DNA from: Prosthecobacter debontii
GTDB lineage: Bacteria; Verrucomicrobiota; Verrucomicrobiia; Verrucomicrobiales; Verrucomicrobiaceae
Assembly (NCBI GenBank): GCA_945860295.1
Contig: CAMAQH010000025.1
Span: forward strand, 1 to 54,992
Direction: 5' to 3'
Length of the DNA: 54,992 bases
Numbering within the stretch: position 1 is the first letter of the stretch; every line of letters starts with the position of its first letter. Position numbers and translations under genes: made by a program. Positions 25,866-35,410 of this stretch are shown piece by piece. Below the pieces are notes generated by a model. The model was given only the letters and a program-made list of their open reading frames with translations, had not been told where the DNA came from and did no database searches.

Positions 25866-27215
25866 TTAAGCGGACCACACAAGGAGAGGCGCACTGACTC
25901 CTGGGCGTTTTGCAGAACCAGAGGGGTAAAGTGCATTCGGTGGCTCGATGTGAGTGAGGATGGTCTCAAAACTCACCAGACGGTCCAGGCAGACTATCCA
26001 ATCCTTAATGCCCGATGAAATTCGTGGACTAATCCAATAGTGCCCGCCATTTAACACGCCCGAGGGAATTGTGCAACTGAGAAGATGGCGGCCGCACCCA
26101 AGCGGAATCAGCCGCCCCTCACCATCGTCATGATAACTGGCAAAGGCGATGGCGCCAGAGGAGTCATGAAGGCAGAAGCCCACGCGTAAAGTAGGACTCT
26201 CAACTTCGATCCGAATCTCCATCTCCACATTCAACGGCAGATGTGTTGGGCATAGGCCAATAGCCTCCCCTGCGGCTGACTGGCAGCGCACCCTAAGCAA
26301 ACGCAGCCGGTGATCACCCGGGGAGGAATCGGCTTCGGCTGACCAATTCCGGGCTGCCAAAGAAGAAAGAACCCGATCATTGTAGAATAGGATGCCATTG
26401 TTGGTAAGACCTTCATACTCCAAACAGCCGTTTTCCAACACAATGCTACGATTGCACAGCGCAGAGATGACTTGGAGGTTGTGAGACACGACTAGCACAG
26501 TTGTTCCTTGGGACGTCGCACAGTCTTCCATTTTCTCAATGCAGGTGCGCTGAAATCCCGCGTCACCGACGGCAAGCACTTCATCCACAATGAGTACATC
26601 ACATGAGAGATGAGCGGCAACACTGAAGGCAAGCCGCACGTACATCCCGCTCGAATAACGCTTTACCGGCGTGTCAAGGTAGGCGGCGCAGCCGGAGAAA
26701 TCGACAATTGCATCCATACGCTTGGTAATCTCATGGCGTCTCATACCAAGAATCGCGCCATAGAGATAGACGTTCTCCCGTCCGGTCAATTCCGGATGAA
26801 AACCTGTTCCTACTTCGAGCAGAGAGGCAATCCGTCCTTTTACCTTGATTCCCCCCTTTGTTGGTGCAGTTACACGTGAGAGTATCTTAAGTAAAGTGCT
26901 CTTGCCTGCGCCATTACGGCCAATAATGCCCAAAACCTCACCTTGTCTCACCTCAAAATTGACGTCTTTCAAAGCCCAAACGTATTCTTTAGATAAGGCA
27001 CTGTCGGAAAACGCCGGGTTTGCGACCCCATCTTGCTTAGGCTTCGCCACCTTTCTGGTCAGGTCATTGACCTGGCCGATTTTGGCATATGGATCCTCTT
27101 TGCCTAACAATCGGTGCCACCAACGGTTGAGATCATGGGAAATCGTGCCCGTGCTTACCTCGCCCAGGCGATAGAGCTTGGAGAGGTTCTCAACGCGAAT
27201 CACAGGCGAACTCAT
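25866..27215 (-). CDS. wzt: O-antigen ABC exporter ATP-binding protein, Wzt-like (first copy)
   Basis: This 449-residue ABC ATPase has Walker A GRNGAGKST (99-107), signature YSSGMYVRL, Walker B VLIVDEV and an H-loop VVSHN. Its beta-rich C-terminus from about 280 (LRLLRVRCQSAAGE, then CLHDSSGAIAFAS) resembles a Wzt glycan-binding domain. With the permease at 28484-29344 it would energise export of undecaprenyl-linked glycan. Its ATPase half is strongly similar to the second copy, but the binding half is divergent. It starts 37 bp after the acyltransferase stop. Confidence 0.88.
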   Translation of the reverse strand: MSSPVIRVENLSKLYRLGEVSTGTISHDLNRWWHRLLGKEDPYAKIGQVNDLTRKVAKPKQDGVANPAFSDSALSKEYVWALKDVNFEVRQGEVLGIIGRNGAGKSTLLKILSRVTAPTKGGIKVKGRIASLLEVGTGFHPELTGRENVYLYGAILGMRRHEITKRMDAIVDFSGCAAYLDTPVKRYSSGMYVRLAFSVAAHLSCDVLIVDEVLAVGDAGFQRTCIEKMEDCATSQGTTVLVVSHNLQVISALCNRSIVLENGCLEYEGLTNNGILFYNDRVLSSLAARNWSAEADSSPGDHRLRLLRVRCQSAAGEAIGLCPTHLPLNVEMEIRIEVESPTLRVGFCLHDSSGAIAFASYHDDGEGRLIPLGCGRHLLSCTIPSGVLNGGHYWISPRISSGIKDWIVCLDRLVSFETILTHIEPPNALYPSGSAKRPGVSAPLLVWSA

Positions 27216-27252
27216 CAGGAGAAAGATTGCTGGAAGGAAAAAGCGTGACGAT

Positions 27253-28404
27253 TCATGCTCGATTAGCTAAGACAAGCGAGAGCCTGCGCTGTCTATAGTC
27301 GTCAATTCTTTGATCGAGTACCTTAACAAGCAGCCAAGAGAGCCCAACGCTCAATATCATAACCGAACCTGCATGATAAAGTGTGCCAAAATAAGTCTCG
27401 CCCAGGAAATTTTTTACCTGAGGAAGTTCGAGTGATCGGATCACTGTGATGTGAATTAAATAAACCGGATAGGACAGATTCCCTAACGCTCGGTCCCAAT
27501 GAAAAGGTGAGCTACGAGCAAACAAGACTGGGATTGCCAATGCAGCGAATCCAAACAAAAGAAGGAGCGTCGCCGTGTATGAGAATCGATTCCAAAACCC
27601 GTAGAACAGCATTAGACAAGCAAACCCGATTGTTATCACAGTTTGTATTTGAGGAGACTTCGTAGCTTTGACCCAACTCGGGTTTCGGTAAAGACGATAA
27701 GCCAGAATACCAAGTATAAAGTATCCGAACTGCAAGGGTGCCCAAAAACTGGAGGCCACTTCAGCAAATTCTGGCAGGTTAGCGATTCGCCCAATAAATG
27801 GTGCAATCAGCATCGAAGCAACAGCTGCAGCCATTAACACAGGGGTTTTGTGGCGAATTAGAAATGGTGCTGCTAGATAGAAAATCAATTCACAGGATAT
27901 TGACCAAGCATGCGACATCGGCATTAGACTCCACCCTCGAACACTACCGTTCGCAATAGGGCCGTCATACCAAAAGGCAGAACCTATTGAGTCGAAAGAA
28001 AAAAGGTGCACAGCATCGACACCAAAACCGCTGATTTGTGCTGCCGCCAAGGACGCAATCGAAGCCAGACGTTCGTGCTCGTATAGCCAAGAGATGAGGC
28101 CGGGCCACTTTGACCATGGAGTGCCAAGCGCGATCGGGAAAAACCATGAAGCAGCAAGCTCCAATGTGAAAATAACCCACAATAAAGGATAAATACGTAG
28201 CGCCCTGTTTGAATAAAAAAGCCTTAATCCAGCCCAGCCAGGCTGATTATATTTCTCAGCTAAGATCATAGCCATATAGAAACCAGAGACCACAAAAAAT
28301 AACTTCACAGCCAAGTTGCCAGGCAATATGAACGCAGTGTCGCTCGTCCGAAGTGTATGAGCCGCGACAACAGCAAAAGCCAGGAATAGACGAAGGCAGC
28401 CCAT
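27253..28404 (-). CDS. Acyltransferase 3 family membrane protein
   Basis: The 383-residue polytopic protein has about ten predicted membrane segments. Near its start is LRLFLAFAVVAAHTLR, the arginine-to-histidine segment of the acyltransferase-3 (OafA-like) family with His16 as the catalytic candidate. GFYMAMIL, SMPMSHAWSISCELIFYL-type and LSYPVYLIHI blocks match the family. These proteins O-acylate sugars at the membrane. Lying between wzm and wzt it most likely decorates the exported glycan. Confidence 0.85.
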   Translation of the reverse strand: MGCLRLFLAFAVVAAHTLRTSDTAFILPGNLAVKLFFVVSGFYMAMILAEKYNQPGWAGLRLFYSNRALRIYPLLWVIFTLELAASWFFPIALGTPWSKWPGLISWLYEHERLASIASLAAAQISGFGVDAVHLFSFDSIGSAFWYDGPIANGSVRGWSLMPMSHAWSISCELIFYLAAPFLIRHKTPVLMAAAVASMLIAPFIGRIANLPEFAEVASSFWAPLQFGYFILGILAYRLYRNPSWVKATKSPQIQTVITIGFACLMLFYGFWNRFSYTATLLLLFGFAALAIPVLFARSSPFHWDRALGNLSYPVYLIHITVIRSLELPQVKNFLGETYFGTLYHAGSVMILSVGLSWLLVKVLDQRIDDYRQRRLSLVLANRA

Positions 28405-28483
28405 GAATAAATCGGATCTAAACTATGCGTTTAACAGTGGCGCTAAAAAGCAGTCGCTAAATTTTCAGGCTTCAGATTCTTCG

Positions 28484-29344
28484 TCAGACAGTATCCATGA
28501 AAGTCTTCTCGACCCGATTGAAAATGATAATACCCATGAAGAGCACTCCAGCAGTGACAGCGGCCGAATATCCCAACAACGGCCAGGAAAACGAGCCGGC
28601 ACCAAGATAAATCGTTCGGAAGGCCTCAATGACACCGGTCATCGGATTGAGTTCTAGCCAAAGGCGGTACTTTTCAGGAACCGTCGAGAGTGGGTAAACG
28701 ACTGGAGTGGCATACATGGCCAGTTGAACGCCAAAAGTGATGAGAAAGGCGAGGTCGCGGTATTTGGTGGTCAGGGAGGAAATGACGATGCCGAATCCAA
28801 GCCCAAGTCCGCCCATCATGAGGATGAGCAGGGGCGTCCCGACCAAAATGCCGCCCCAATTTGGATGAATGTCCGCACCTTGAAACAAGTACCACAGTAA
28901 GGCGATGACGAGGGTGGCAAATTGGATGACAAACTGGATCAAGGTCGAGACGACGATGGAAAGTGGCGTGATTAGACGCGGAAAGTAAACTTTACCAAAG
29001 AGATTCGCGTTGTCTTTGAAAGTGGTGGAGGTCTTGTTCAGGCAAGTTGCGAAATAATTCCAAGGGGTCGTGCCAGCGAGGTAAAAGAGCAATGGAGGCA
29101 AACCGTCAGTCGAAATTTTTGCCACACCACTGAAGATGATGGTGAACGTTAAGGTGGTGAGAAGAGGCTGAATGAAGAACCAGATGGGACCCAGAATAGT
29201 TTGCTTATAAACCGCAACAAAATCTCTAATCACAAACATCCAAAGCAGATCCCTGTAACGCCAGAGGTCTGCTAAATGTAGATCAAACCAGCCGGATTTG
29301 GGTTGGATGAGAAGATCCCAGGATTCGTCAAGTTCAGCGGGCAT
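28484..29344 (-). CDS. wzm: O-antigen ABC exporter permease Wzm
   Basis: This is a 286-residue ABC-2-type permease. It starts with a cytoplasmic amphipathic part (LWRYRDLLWMFVIRDF), followed by six hydrophobic segments; TTPWNYFATCLNKTSTTFKDNANL and a C-terminal NPMTGVIEAFR are characteristic of Wzm. It forms the membrane channel exporting the lipid-linked polysaccharide. It is the first gene of the minus-strand locus, so its promoter should be in 29345-29567. Only one permease is found for two ATPases. Confidence 0.9.
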   Translation of the reverse strand: MPAELDESWDLLIQPKSGWFDLHLADLWRYRDLLWMFVIRDFVAVYKQTILGPIWFFIQPLLTTLTFTIIFSGVAKISTDGLPPLLFYLAGTTPWNYFATCLNKTSTTFKDNANLFGKVYFPRLITPLSIVVSTLIQFVIQFATLVIALLWYLFQGADIHPNWGGILVGTPLLILMMGGLGLGFGIVISSLTTKYRDLAFLITFGVQLAMYATPVVYPLSTVPEKYRLWLELNPMTGVIEAFRTIYLGAGSFSWPLLGYSAAVTAGVLFMGIIIFNRVEKTFMDTV

Positions 29345-29567
29345 TTTTAAAGAGTAAGTTACAGTCTTATTTTGTTAATTTGGGTCTCATTAGGATGCCC
29401 ACCCAGTCATCCTAGCATTCAAGCGGCACGAGACTGAATTCTGCATTGCAAATACGCTGCCGCCCTTGGTCGCACTTGTGATGCGATTGGAAAAAACGAA
29501 AAACGAAAACACTGAGACACTAAGGGATAATCCGCGGCGGATTAATGGGTGATCGAGAAGGCTCGAT
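29345..29567. promoter_or_regulatory. Gap between regulator and wzm, with terminator-like hairpins
   Basis: On the minus strand, immediately after the regulator's stop, two hairpins follow: ATCGAG/CTCGAT with a 4-nt loop (29552-29567) and TAATCCG/CGGATTA with a 3-nt loop (29528-29544). They may end the regulator transcript. The rest must contain the wzm promoter; no clear consensus could be fixed by eye. Confidence 0.45.
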
Positions 29568-30110
29568 TTAAAGAAAGCGAGAGAGTAATTTACTGGTCAG
29601 AACACGATCTGCGCGGCGGTGCAGGCTTTGGGCAGTTTTGAGCCGACGGCGCAGTTCAGCTCTCTGCTCGCGAGTAAAGATTCGATCATCTTCGGAAGTC
29701 CGGGAACAATCTAAAGAAACGGCGCCTGACTCAGCGGACATTGAGCGCTCAATTTGCAGCCCAGCAGATTGGAGCTTTTTTCTCAGCCCAGGCATAATGC
29801 CCTCCTTCAGAATAATGCTGAAATTGGTCTCGGCCTCGTAATAGTCCCTTCGGTCTCCAGGAATCCATACTTGCCTCAATGCATGCCAAGAACTGAGCTG
29901 ACGGACAACGATGCTAGCGCTTGCCTTGCTGACTGATAGACTTAGAGCGATGTCCTCTAAAGCCATCGGTTCAGGGGTGAGATAGAGCAACGCATAAGCT
30001 CGACCTATCATGCGTCCAAGACCGAAGGAATGCGTGGTATTGCCACCTGCCTCGACAAAGCGACGGCGCTCGCTGAGCCATGATCGAGTGGTTAGTGTGG
30101 CAGATTCCAT
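29568..30110 (-). CDS. GbsR/MarR-type transcriptional regulator
   Basis: The 180-residue protein has a winged helix-turn-helix at about 45-90: PMALEDIALSLSVSKASASIVVRQLSSW, followed by a wing with GDRRDYYEAE. The layout (short N-terminal helix GRMIGRAYALLYLTPEPM, HTH, long C-terminal helices rich in Arg) is that of GbsR-like repressors. The start at 30110 faces a palindrome-rich gap and a divergent glycosyltransferase gene, so it may control itself and that gene. The signal is unknown. Confidence 0.8.
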   Translation of the reverse strand: MESATLTTRSWLSERRRFVEAGGNTTHSFGLGRMIGRAYALLYLTPEPMALEDIALSLSVSKASASIVVRQLSSWHALRQVWIPGDRRDYYEAETNFSIILKEGIMPGLRKKLQSAGLQIERSMSAESGAVSLDCSRTSEDDRIFTREQRAELRRRLKTAQSLHRRADRVLTSKLLSRFL

Positions 30111-30140
30111 CGTTTAGAATAAATTAAACGTTCTGAACGT
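30111..30140. promoter_or_regulatory. Candidate operator palindromes in divergent gap
   Basis: Two overlapping inverted repeats lie directly upstream of the regulator start: CGTTTA (30111-30116) with TAAACG (30125-30130), and the perfect odd palindrome ACGTTCTGAACGT (30128-30140). Their position between divergent genes and next to a MarR/GbsR-type gene suggests an autoregulatory operator. This is inference from position and symmetry. Confidence 0.5.
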
Positions 30141-30238
30141 AATGCAACCCTTTGATTGAAAAGATTTTGCTTATCAGTTTTTGTATTGCCTGCCATTTGC
30201 TGACATGCCATGTGGTGGGTTATACATCAGCAAATATC

Positions 30239-31186
30239 ATGGACGCCTCTCAAGTATTAGTAGCCTCTGGCGTCACCGTGGTGATACCGGCCTACAACTA
30301 TGAAAAATATCTTGCCGAGGCGGTGGATTCTGCGTTGAGCCAAGACTATGCCGGAAGCATTGAGGTATTGATCATTGACGATGGTTCGACAGACCGAACA
30401 GGAGAGATCGCACTGACCTATGGGAGCCGTGTGCGCTATCATCGTAAGATCAACGCCGGACTTTCTGCTGCTAGAAATACAGGCATGGAGTTGGCACAGT
30501 ATGACAAGGTGTTGTTTCTGGATGCTGATGATGTGCTTGAGCCTAGTTGTGTGAGACGATTGATGCAGACTTGGAACGAAACTCATCCCTCGCCTGTTGT
30601 GATAGGTTCAAGTGGTAAAATGATCAATGCCGAGGGAGGTTTCTACAATGCTTCCGAGAATCTAGAGGGGAGTTCAGAACTGCAAATTCTAAAGACCAGA
30701 GACTTTGTTCTGCGTAATCGATTTTCGCCAATCGTTTTGGCAGATCGGCATATTCTGTTAGGCCTGCGCGGGTTTGATACTGACTTGAAAGCTTCTGAAG
30801 ATCGCGACATGTGGATTCGTGCCTCCACAATGGGTCAAGTGATCAAACTGCATGAGTGCCTGCACAGGAAAAGAGATCATGGCAGTAATATGTCACGGCA
30901 GGCAGAACAGCAGACTTCATGCATTTTTCAAGTTTTGAAGAAAGCTCAAAGTAACCCTAGTATTAAGCTGGACATTACCGATTGGCGAGAGGCCCATGCA
31001 GTGTGTTTCTATCAATCCGCCCTCATGCACCTAGCGGCTGGAGATCGACGGATGGCTTGGAAGCAATGCCTGCGATCAATCGCCACATCTCCTTGGCTGA
31101 GAAGATGTCAGGCAATCGAGTTGCCAGTATGCGTCCGACAAAAATTTCTACTGTTATTACTTTTTGCTAGATTGAGAGATATCTAA
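30239..31186 (+). CDS. Glycosyltransferase family 2
   Basis: This 315-residue GT-A enzyme begins its domain at VTVVIPAYNYEKYL (12-25), with IIDDGSTDRT (45-54) binding the nucleotide and FLDADDVL (93-100) the metal. GLSAARNTG precedes the latter, as in many GT2 members. A frame extends upstream to a TTG at 30152 and would add a hydrophobic segment, but no ribosome-binding site supports it, so I chose the ATG at 30239. It opens a plus-strand run of three glycosyltransferase genes separate from the main minus-strand locus. Confidence 0.82.
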   Translation: MDASQVLVASGVTVVIPAYNYEKYLAEAVDSALSQDYAGSIEVLIIDDGSTDRTGEIALTYGSRVRYHRKINAGLSAARNTGMELAQYDKVLFLDADDVLEPSCVRRLMQTWNETHPSPVVIGSSGKMINAEGGFYNASENLEGSSELQILKTRDFVLRNRFSPIVLADRHILLGLRGFDTDLKASEDRDMWIRASTMGQVIKLHECLHRKRDHGSNMSRQAEQQTSCIFQVLKKAQSNPSIKLDITDWREAHAVCFYQSALMHLAAGDRRMAWKQCLRSIATSPWLRRCQAIELPVCVRQKFLLLLLFARLRDI

Positions 31187-31206
31187 AATGGGTCGAAAAC
31201 TTCCCC

Positions 31207-32370
31207 ATGAAACATCGAATTAAGCTTCTCCAAATTGTAGATAGTCTCCACCCAGGGGGCATGGAGAATATCATGGTGCAGGTATGCAATGGCTTGGACC
31301 CAACACGATTCCAAGTAACAGTTGCCTGCCTTAGTTCTGCGGGGCCTTTTGCAGAACGTTTGGATAACAAGATCATCAAGAAGTCTCTCGATAAGCAGCC
31401 TGGTTTTCAGCGGCAGACCGTTCTAAAGCTGCGCGAGTTGATGTCCGAGGGTTTTGATGTGATCCACACGCACCATCTGGGCGGGCTAATTTATGCGGCA
31501 CTGGCAAAAGGGCTTGGAAAGGGGCCCAAAATTGTGCATTCGGAGCACATTCTTTGGGATGCCGCAGAGCTACACTGGAAACGGCAGTTGCAACGCAGGA
31601 TTCTCTACCGCCTCACCGCCTGTATCTTTACCGTTTCCAACCAGCAACTCATTCAAATGCGGGATTTGGGGCATCGGCATTCCTGGCAAACCAGCTTGAT
31701 TAATGGAGTCGATGCCAGCCGTTTTCAGCCACCCAGTTTAGCCAAAGCTCAGCACAAAAGTGCCTTGGGACTAGATCCTGATTGTTTTTGGATCGGTAAA
31801 GTGGCCAGGTTTGGAGAGACTAAACGCCATCGTGAATTGATAAGCGCTTTTGAGCTCGCAATTCTAAAGGAACCTCGGTTGAGGCTATTACTCATTGGAG
31901 ATGGCGGGCTGGAAAAACAAGCGGTTCTCAATCAGATTGAGAGTAGTCCTGCGCGTGATCAGTTTCGCTGGGTAGGATTTCAGCAGGATCCCGAACCGTG
32001 GTATCAAGCCATGGATGCACTGGTCGTGGCATCCTCTTTTGAGGGGCTGCCGAATGCGGTCTTAGAGGCGATGTCCTGCGGACTACCAATACTTGCCAAC
32101 GATGTCTGCGGTTTACGGGAAGTGGCCGAGCATGGGGCACACGGGTGGATTGAAGATTTGTCTAGTGTGGAGCGATTGGCAGACGGGCTTGTCAAGATCG
32201 CTCAAGCAGACAAAGCCGAACTGCATCGAATGGGGGCTGCTGCCACAGCGCATGTGCGCGAGCGATTCTCCATGCAAGCCATGCTGAAGAAGTATGACCA
32301 ACTCTACACTGCCGTGGCCGAGGGAAGAAAGACGAATATTGAGACGCCCACTCATCGCGGACCGATTTAA
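31207..32370 (+). CDS. Glycosyltransferase family 4
   Basis: The 387-residue GT-B enzyme starts IKLLQIVDSLHPGGMENIMV, where the GGxE/M loop binds the acceptor side, and ends with the donor-binding region SSFEGLPNAVLEAMSCGLPI (about 275-294) containing the E-x7-E motif. IGKVARFGETKRHRELI marks the start of the C-terminal domain. It would use a UDP- or GDP-sugar in the cytoplasm. It lies 20 bp after the GT2 gene and 24 bp before the GT39-like gene, so the three form an operon. Confidence 0.87.
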   Translation: MKHRIKLLQIVDSLHPGGMENIMVQVCNGLDPTRFQVTVACLSSAGPFAERLDNKIIKKSLDKQPGFQRQTVLKLRELMSEGFDVIHTHHLGGLIYAALAKGLGKGPKIVHSEHILWDAAELHWKRQLQRRILYRLTACIFTVSNQQLIQMRDLGHRHSWQTSLINGVDASRFQPPSLAKAQHKSALGLDPDCFWIGKVARFGETKRHRELISAFELAILKEPRLRLLLIGDGGLEKQAVLNQIESSPARDQFRWVGFQQDPEPWYQAMDALVVASSFEGLPNAVLEAMSCGLPILANDVCGLREVAEHGAHGWIEDLSSVERLADGLVKIAQADKAELHRMGAAATAHVRERFSMQAMLKKYDQLYTAVAEGRKTNIETPTHRGPI

Positions 32371-32394
32371 CTAACTTAGCGTTTCCACTTTTCT

Positions 32395-33951
32395 ATGCCC
32401 ACCACTTCTTTTCGCAGGCGCTGCACATGGCTTGTGTTCATCCTGAGCTTAGCCATAAGCCTTGTTTTCGTGACGACCAATGGCGCGTGGACATCTGATT
32501 TGGGGGGGGATCCAGATGAAGCTGCTCACGCTGTCACAAGTCTCATGGTGCGCGATTTCCTGGCAGGGGGGTGGCAGCGGCCTCCACTTGCTTTTGCCCA
32601 GCAATACTATGCCGATTTCCCCAAAGTCGCCCTGGGGCATTATCCTCCAGGCTTTTATCTTTTGGCGGGGCTGTGGTTATTGCCTTTGGTTTCAATCAAA
32701 AGCTTGTTGGTGCTCCAAGCCATCATCGCTTCATTTTTATCAGCGTTGATTTACCGCCTTGCTTCCAAACTGGTATCCATACCTGCCGCGATCACGGCTG
32801 GATTGCTAATGGCGGCGTTGCCCCTGTGTCTGAAACAAATCCAAATTGTCATGTCAGACAATTCAGTGGCGCTGCTGGGTTTGTTGGCAGTGATGCTGTG
32901 GAGGGACTATTTAAATCGTCCATCGATATGGAGATCACTTGGGTTTGGTTTGCTTGCCGCGGCAGCGATCTTAACCAAGGGCTCAGGGATGGGACTCTGT
33001 GTCGTGCCGCCCCTGGCGACAGTTCTTGTAGGACGCTGGAGTTTGCTAAAACAAAAATCATGGTGGCTTGCAGCACTTCCCGTCGCTCTTCTGGCAGTAC
33101 CATGGATGATCTACTCCACGAAAATCACGGCAGAAGGTATGACGCAACTTCCGCTGCAGGAGTTCTTTCAAGAAGCCCTGATCTACTACAGTAAAGCTTT
33201 GCCGCACACGCTCGGTTGGCTGTTTCTGATTCTAGCGTCCGCAGGAGTGGTCTGCATGGTTATCCACAGCACCAAAAAATCAGCACTAGCAGCCTCCCTC
33301 TGCGCCATGTTGGCCGGAGCGCTACTAATCATTCTATTTGTTCCAGTAGGTCTCACCGAACGCTATCTGCTGCCGGCCATGCCGGTTTTATTGATGGCTG
33401 TCGTGTTTATTACCGATCTCGTCTGCAGTAGGCTGTTCGCGTTTCGATGGGTGGCCTTTTTTACGATTATGCTGGGCGGTTATTGGCTCGTCGCTTCTTG
33501 GCCACAAAAAGAAGTTCAAGGGTTTGGAACTGCCGTTAGTAAATCTGGCATTCCCACATCAAAGGCTGGTGCTGCCAATTGGCTAGTGGCCTCTGATCCA
33601 CGGGGTGAGGGCGCGATCATCGCCGCAGCGGCGTTCAATTGCACCACTCGTAGTCCCTCTATTTTACGCGTTTACCGAGGCAGCAAAGAACTGGCTTCCA
33701 GTGACTGGATGGGGCGTGGGTACACCCCAGCCTTTCAAAACGAAGGTCAGCTTTTAGACCATCTCGAACGATTGAAAATCCGCCGTGTCTTTCTTGATTT
33801 GTCCACCACAGGAAATCAAAATAAAGAACACGAACGTCTGCTCGAAAGAGCTCTAAACCAGGCACCTGATCGCTGGACTTTGGACTTCAATCAGAAAATT
33901 ATCCGCAGCCCGGGACAAAGCGGCGCGCTTCTGGTTTACAAGCATCTTTGA
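32395..33951 (+). CDS. GT39/ArnT-like polytopic membrane glycosyltransferase
   Basis: This is a 518-residue integral membrane protein. After the first helix comes the acidic periplasmic loop GGDPDEAAHAVTSL, equivalent to the catalytic D-x-E of the GT39/GT83 GT-C fold, then GHYPPGFYLLAGLWLLP and about nine further helices. A soluble C-terminal part from about 390 follows. Such enzymes transfer sugars from polyprenyl-phosphate donors to lipid or protein outside the cytoplasm. As third gene in the plus-strand glycosyltransferase run it may complete a lipid-linked product. Confidence 0.78.
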   Translation: MPTTSFRRRCTWLVFILSLAISLVFVTTNGAWTSDLGGDPDEAAHAVTSLMVRDFLAGGWQRPPLAFAQQYYADFPKVALGHYPPGFYLLAGLWLLPLVSIKSLLVLQAIIASFLSALIYRLASKLVSIPAAITAGLLMAALPLCLKQIQIVMSDNSVALLGLLAVMLWRDYLNRPSIWRSLGFGLLAAAAILTKGSGMGLCVVPPLATVLVGRWSLLKQKSWWLAALPVALLAVPWMIYSTKITAEGMTQLPLQEFFQEALIYYSKALPHTLGWLFLILASAGVVCMVIHSTKKSALAASLCAMLAGALLIILFVPVGLTERYLLPAMPVLLMAVVFITDLVCSRLFAFRWVAFFTIMLGGYWLVASWPQKEVQGFGTAVSKSGIPTSKAGAANWLVASDPRGEGAIIAAAAFNCTTRSPSILRVYRGSKELASSDWMGRGYTPAFQNEGQLLDHLERLKIRRVFLDLSTTGNQNKEHERLLERALNQAPDRWTLDFNQKIIRSPGQSGALLVYKHL

Positions 33952-34120
33952 GACTGAAAGCACAGACGAGTCGAAAGACATCCGCTTAGATGAACACGCC
34001 GAGCTGGAATAGTTGGCGCAGCGATCAGTCACGATGATTAACTCTCCTCAGACGGTGATCTGTAGCCAGTTTCCCTTTGATCTTGGTGCTTCAGACGGGC
34101 ATGTGTCAGCTCACAAAAAC

Positions 34121-35410
34121 ATGGCCACCTTCCGCACCGTCAAAGGCTTTCGCGACTTCTTCCCCGAGGAGTGTGCGTTGCGTAATTACATTTTCGAAAC
34201 TTGGCGCTCCGTCGCCAGGCGCTATGGCTTTGTGGAATACGAGGCTCCCGTGGTCGAGAGCACCGACCTCTATCGCAAGAAAAGTGGTGACGAGATCACC
34301 AGCCAGCTCTTCTGCTTTCTCGACAAAGCTGACCGTGAAGTCTCACTGCGTCCTGAGGTGACACCATCCCTGGCGCGCATGGCCACGGCTCGGCAGCGTG
34401 ATTTCAAGAAGCCGATGAAGTGGTTTCAACTCGGCTCCTGCTTCCGCTATGAGGAGCCGCAGGAAGGCCGCACCCGTGAGTTTATCCAATTCAATGCTGA
34501 CATCCTCGGTGATGCCAGTGCAGGCAGTGATGCGGAACTGATCGCGCTGTCGATTGATGTGATGCTGGCCTTTGGCATCAAGGCTGAGGACTTCGCCATC
34601 CGCCTGAGCAACCGTCAAATCTGGACGCAGTATCTTGAAGAGAAAAAGGTGCCCGCTGAGCATTCCGGCACCTTCCTTCAAATCGTGGACAAGATCGAGC
34701 GTGCTAAACCAGAAGAAACGGCCACAAAACTCGCAGCCATTGGCCTGTCGCTCGATGACGTGCGCGCCTTTATGAATGCTGCGGATGAAAATCACCCGGC
34801 CTTTGCGGCTTTGCGCGCAGATCTCACGGCGCGTGGTCTTTGGTCCTATGTGCGTATCGACGCGGGCATCGTTCGTGGTCTAGCTTACTATACCGGAACA
34901 GTGTTTGAAGTCTTCGATCTCAAGCATGGACTACGCGCCGTGGCTGGCGGTGGTCGTTATGACAAGCTTTGCGCACTGATGAGTGATGGCGGCGTCGATA
35001 TGCCCGCCGCTGGTTTTGCGATGGGTGATGTTGTGCTTGGCATCCTGCTTTCCAAGACTCCTAGCGCTCAGTTTGGCATCACTGAGTATCTCAATTCTCA
35101 ATGTGGCGTGGACGCTTACATCGTCATTGCTGATGAAACTCAGCGTGCTCATGCATTGGCTGCCGTGCAGGCTCTTCGTTGCGCCGGCGTTCGCTTGGAC
35201 TACAGCATGGCCGCGCAAAAAGTGGGCAAGCAGTTTCAGGCCGCTGAGAATCAAAAGGCGCGCTTCGCCATCGTGTTCGGAGCCGAGTATCCTGAGGTGC
35301 AGATCAAGAATCTCGTCAGTCGCGAGCAGACAGTGGTTTCTGCCGATTCACTCGTCAGCACCATCGTTGAAGCCTCAAAGCGGCCCATCGCCGGGCCGTT
35401 GCTGGCTTAA
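34121..35410 (+). CDS. hisS: Histidyl-tRNA synthetase
   Basis: This 429-residue class II aminoacyl-tRNA synthetase starts MATFRTVKGFRDFFPEE. Motif 2 is FRYEEPQEGRTREFIQFNADILG, the histidine-binding motif is IVRGLAYYTGTVFEV, and motif 3 lies in AVAGGGRYDKL, with an anticodon-binding domain at the C-terminus. It charges tRNA-His in the cytoplasm. The frame is open 36 codons further upstream (to 34013), but the ATG at 34121 matches the family start. It is a housekeeping gene between two unrelated clusters. Confidence 0.93.
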   Translation: MATFRTVKGFRDFFPEECALRNYIFETWRSVARRYGFVEYEAPVVESTDLYRKKSGDEITSQLFCFLDKADREVSLRPEVTPSLARMATARQRDFKKPMKWFQLGSCFRYEEPQEGRTREFIQFNADILGDASAGSDAELIALSIDVMLAFGIKAEDFAIRLSNRQIWTQYLEEKKVPAEHSGTFLQIVDKIERAKPEETATKLAAIGLSLDDVRAFMNAADENHPAFAALRADLTARGLWSYVRIDAGIVRGLAYYTGTVFEVFDLKHGLRAVAGGGRYDKLCALMSDGGVDMPAAGFAMGDVVLGILLSKTPSAQFGITEYLNSQCGVDAYIVIADETQRAHALAAVQALRCAGVRLDYSMAAQKVGKQFQAAENQKARFAIVFGAEYPEVQIKNLVSREQTVVSADSLVSTIVEASKRPIAGPLLA

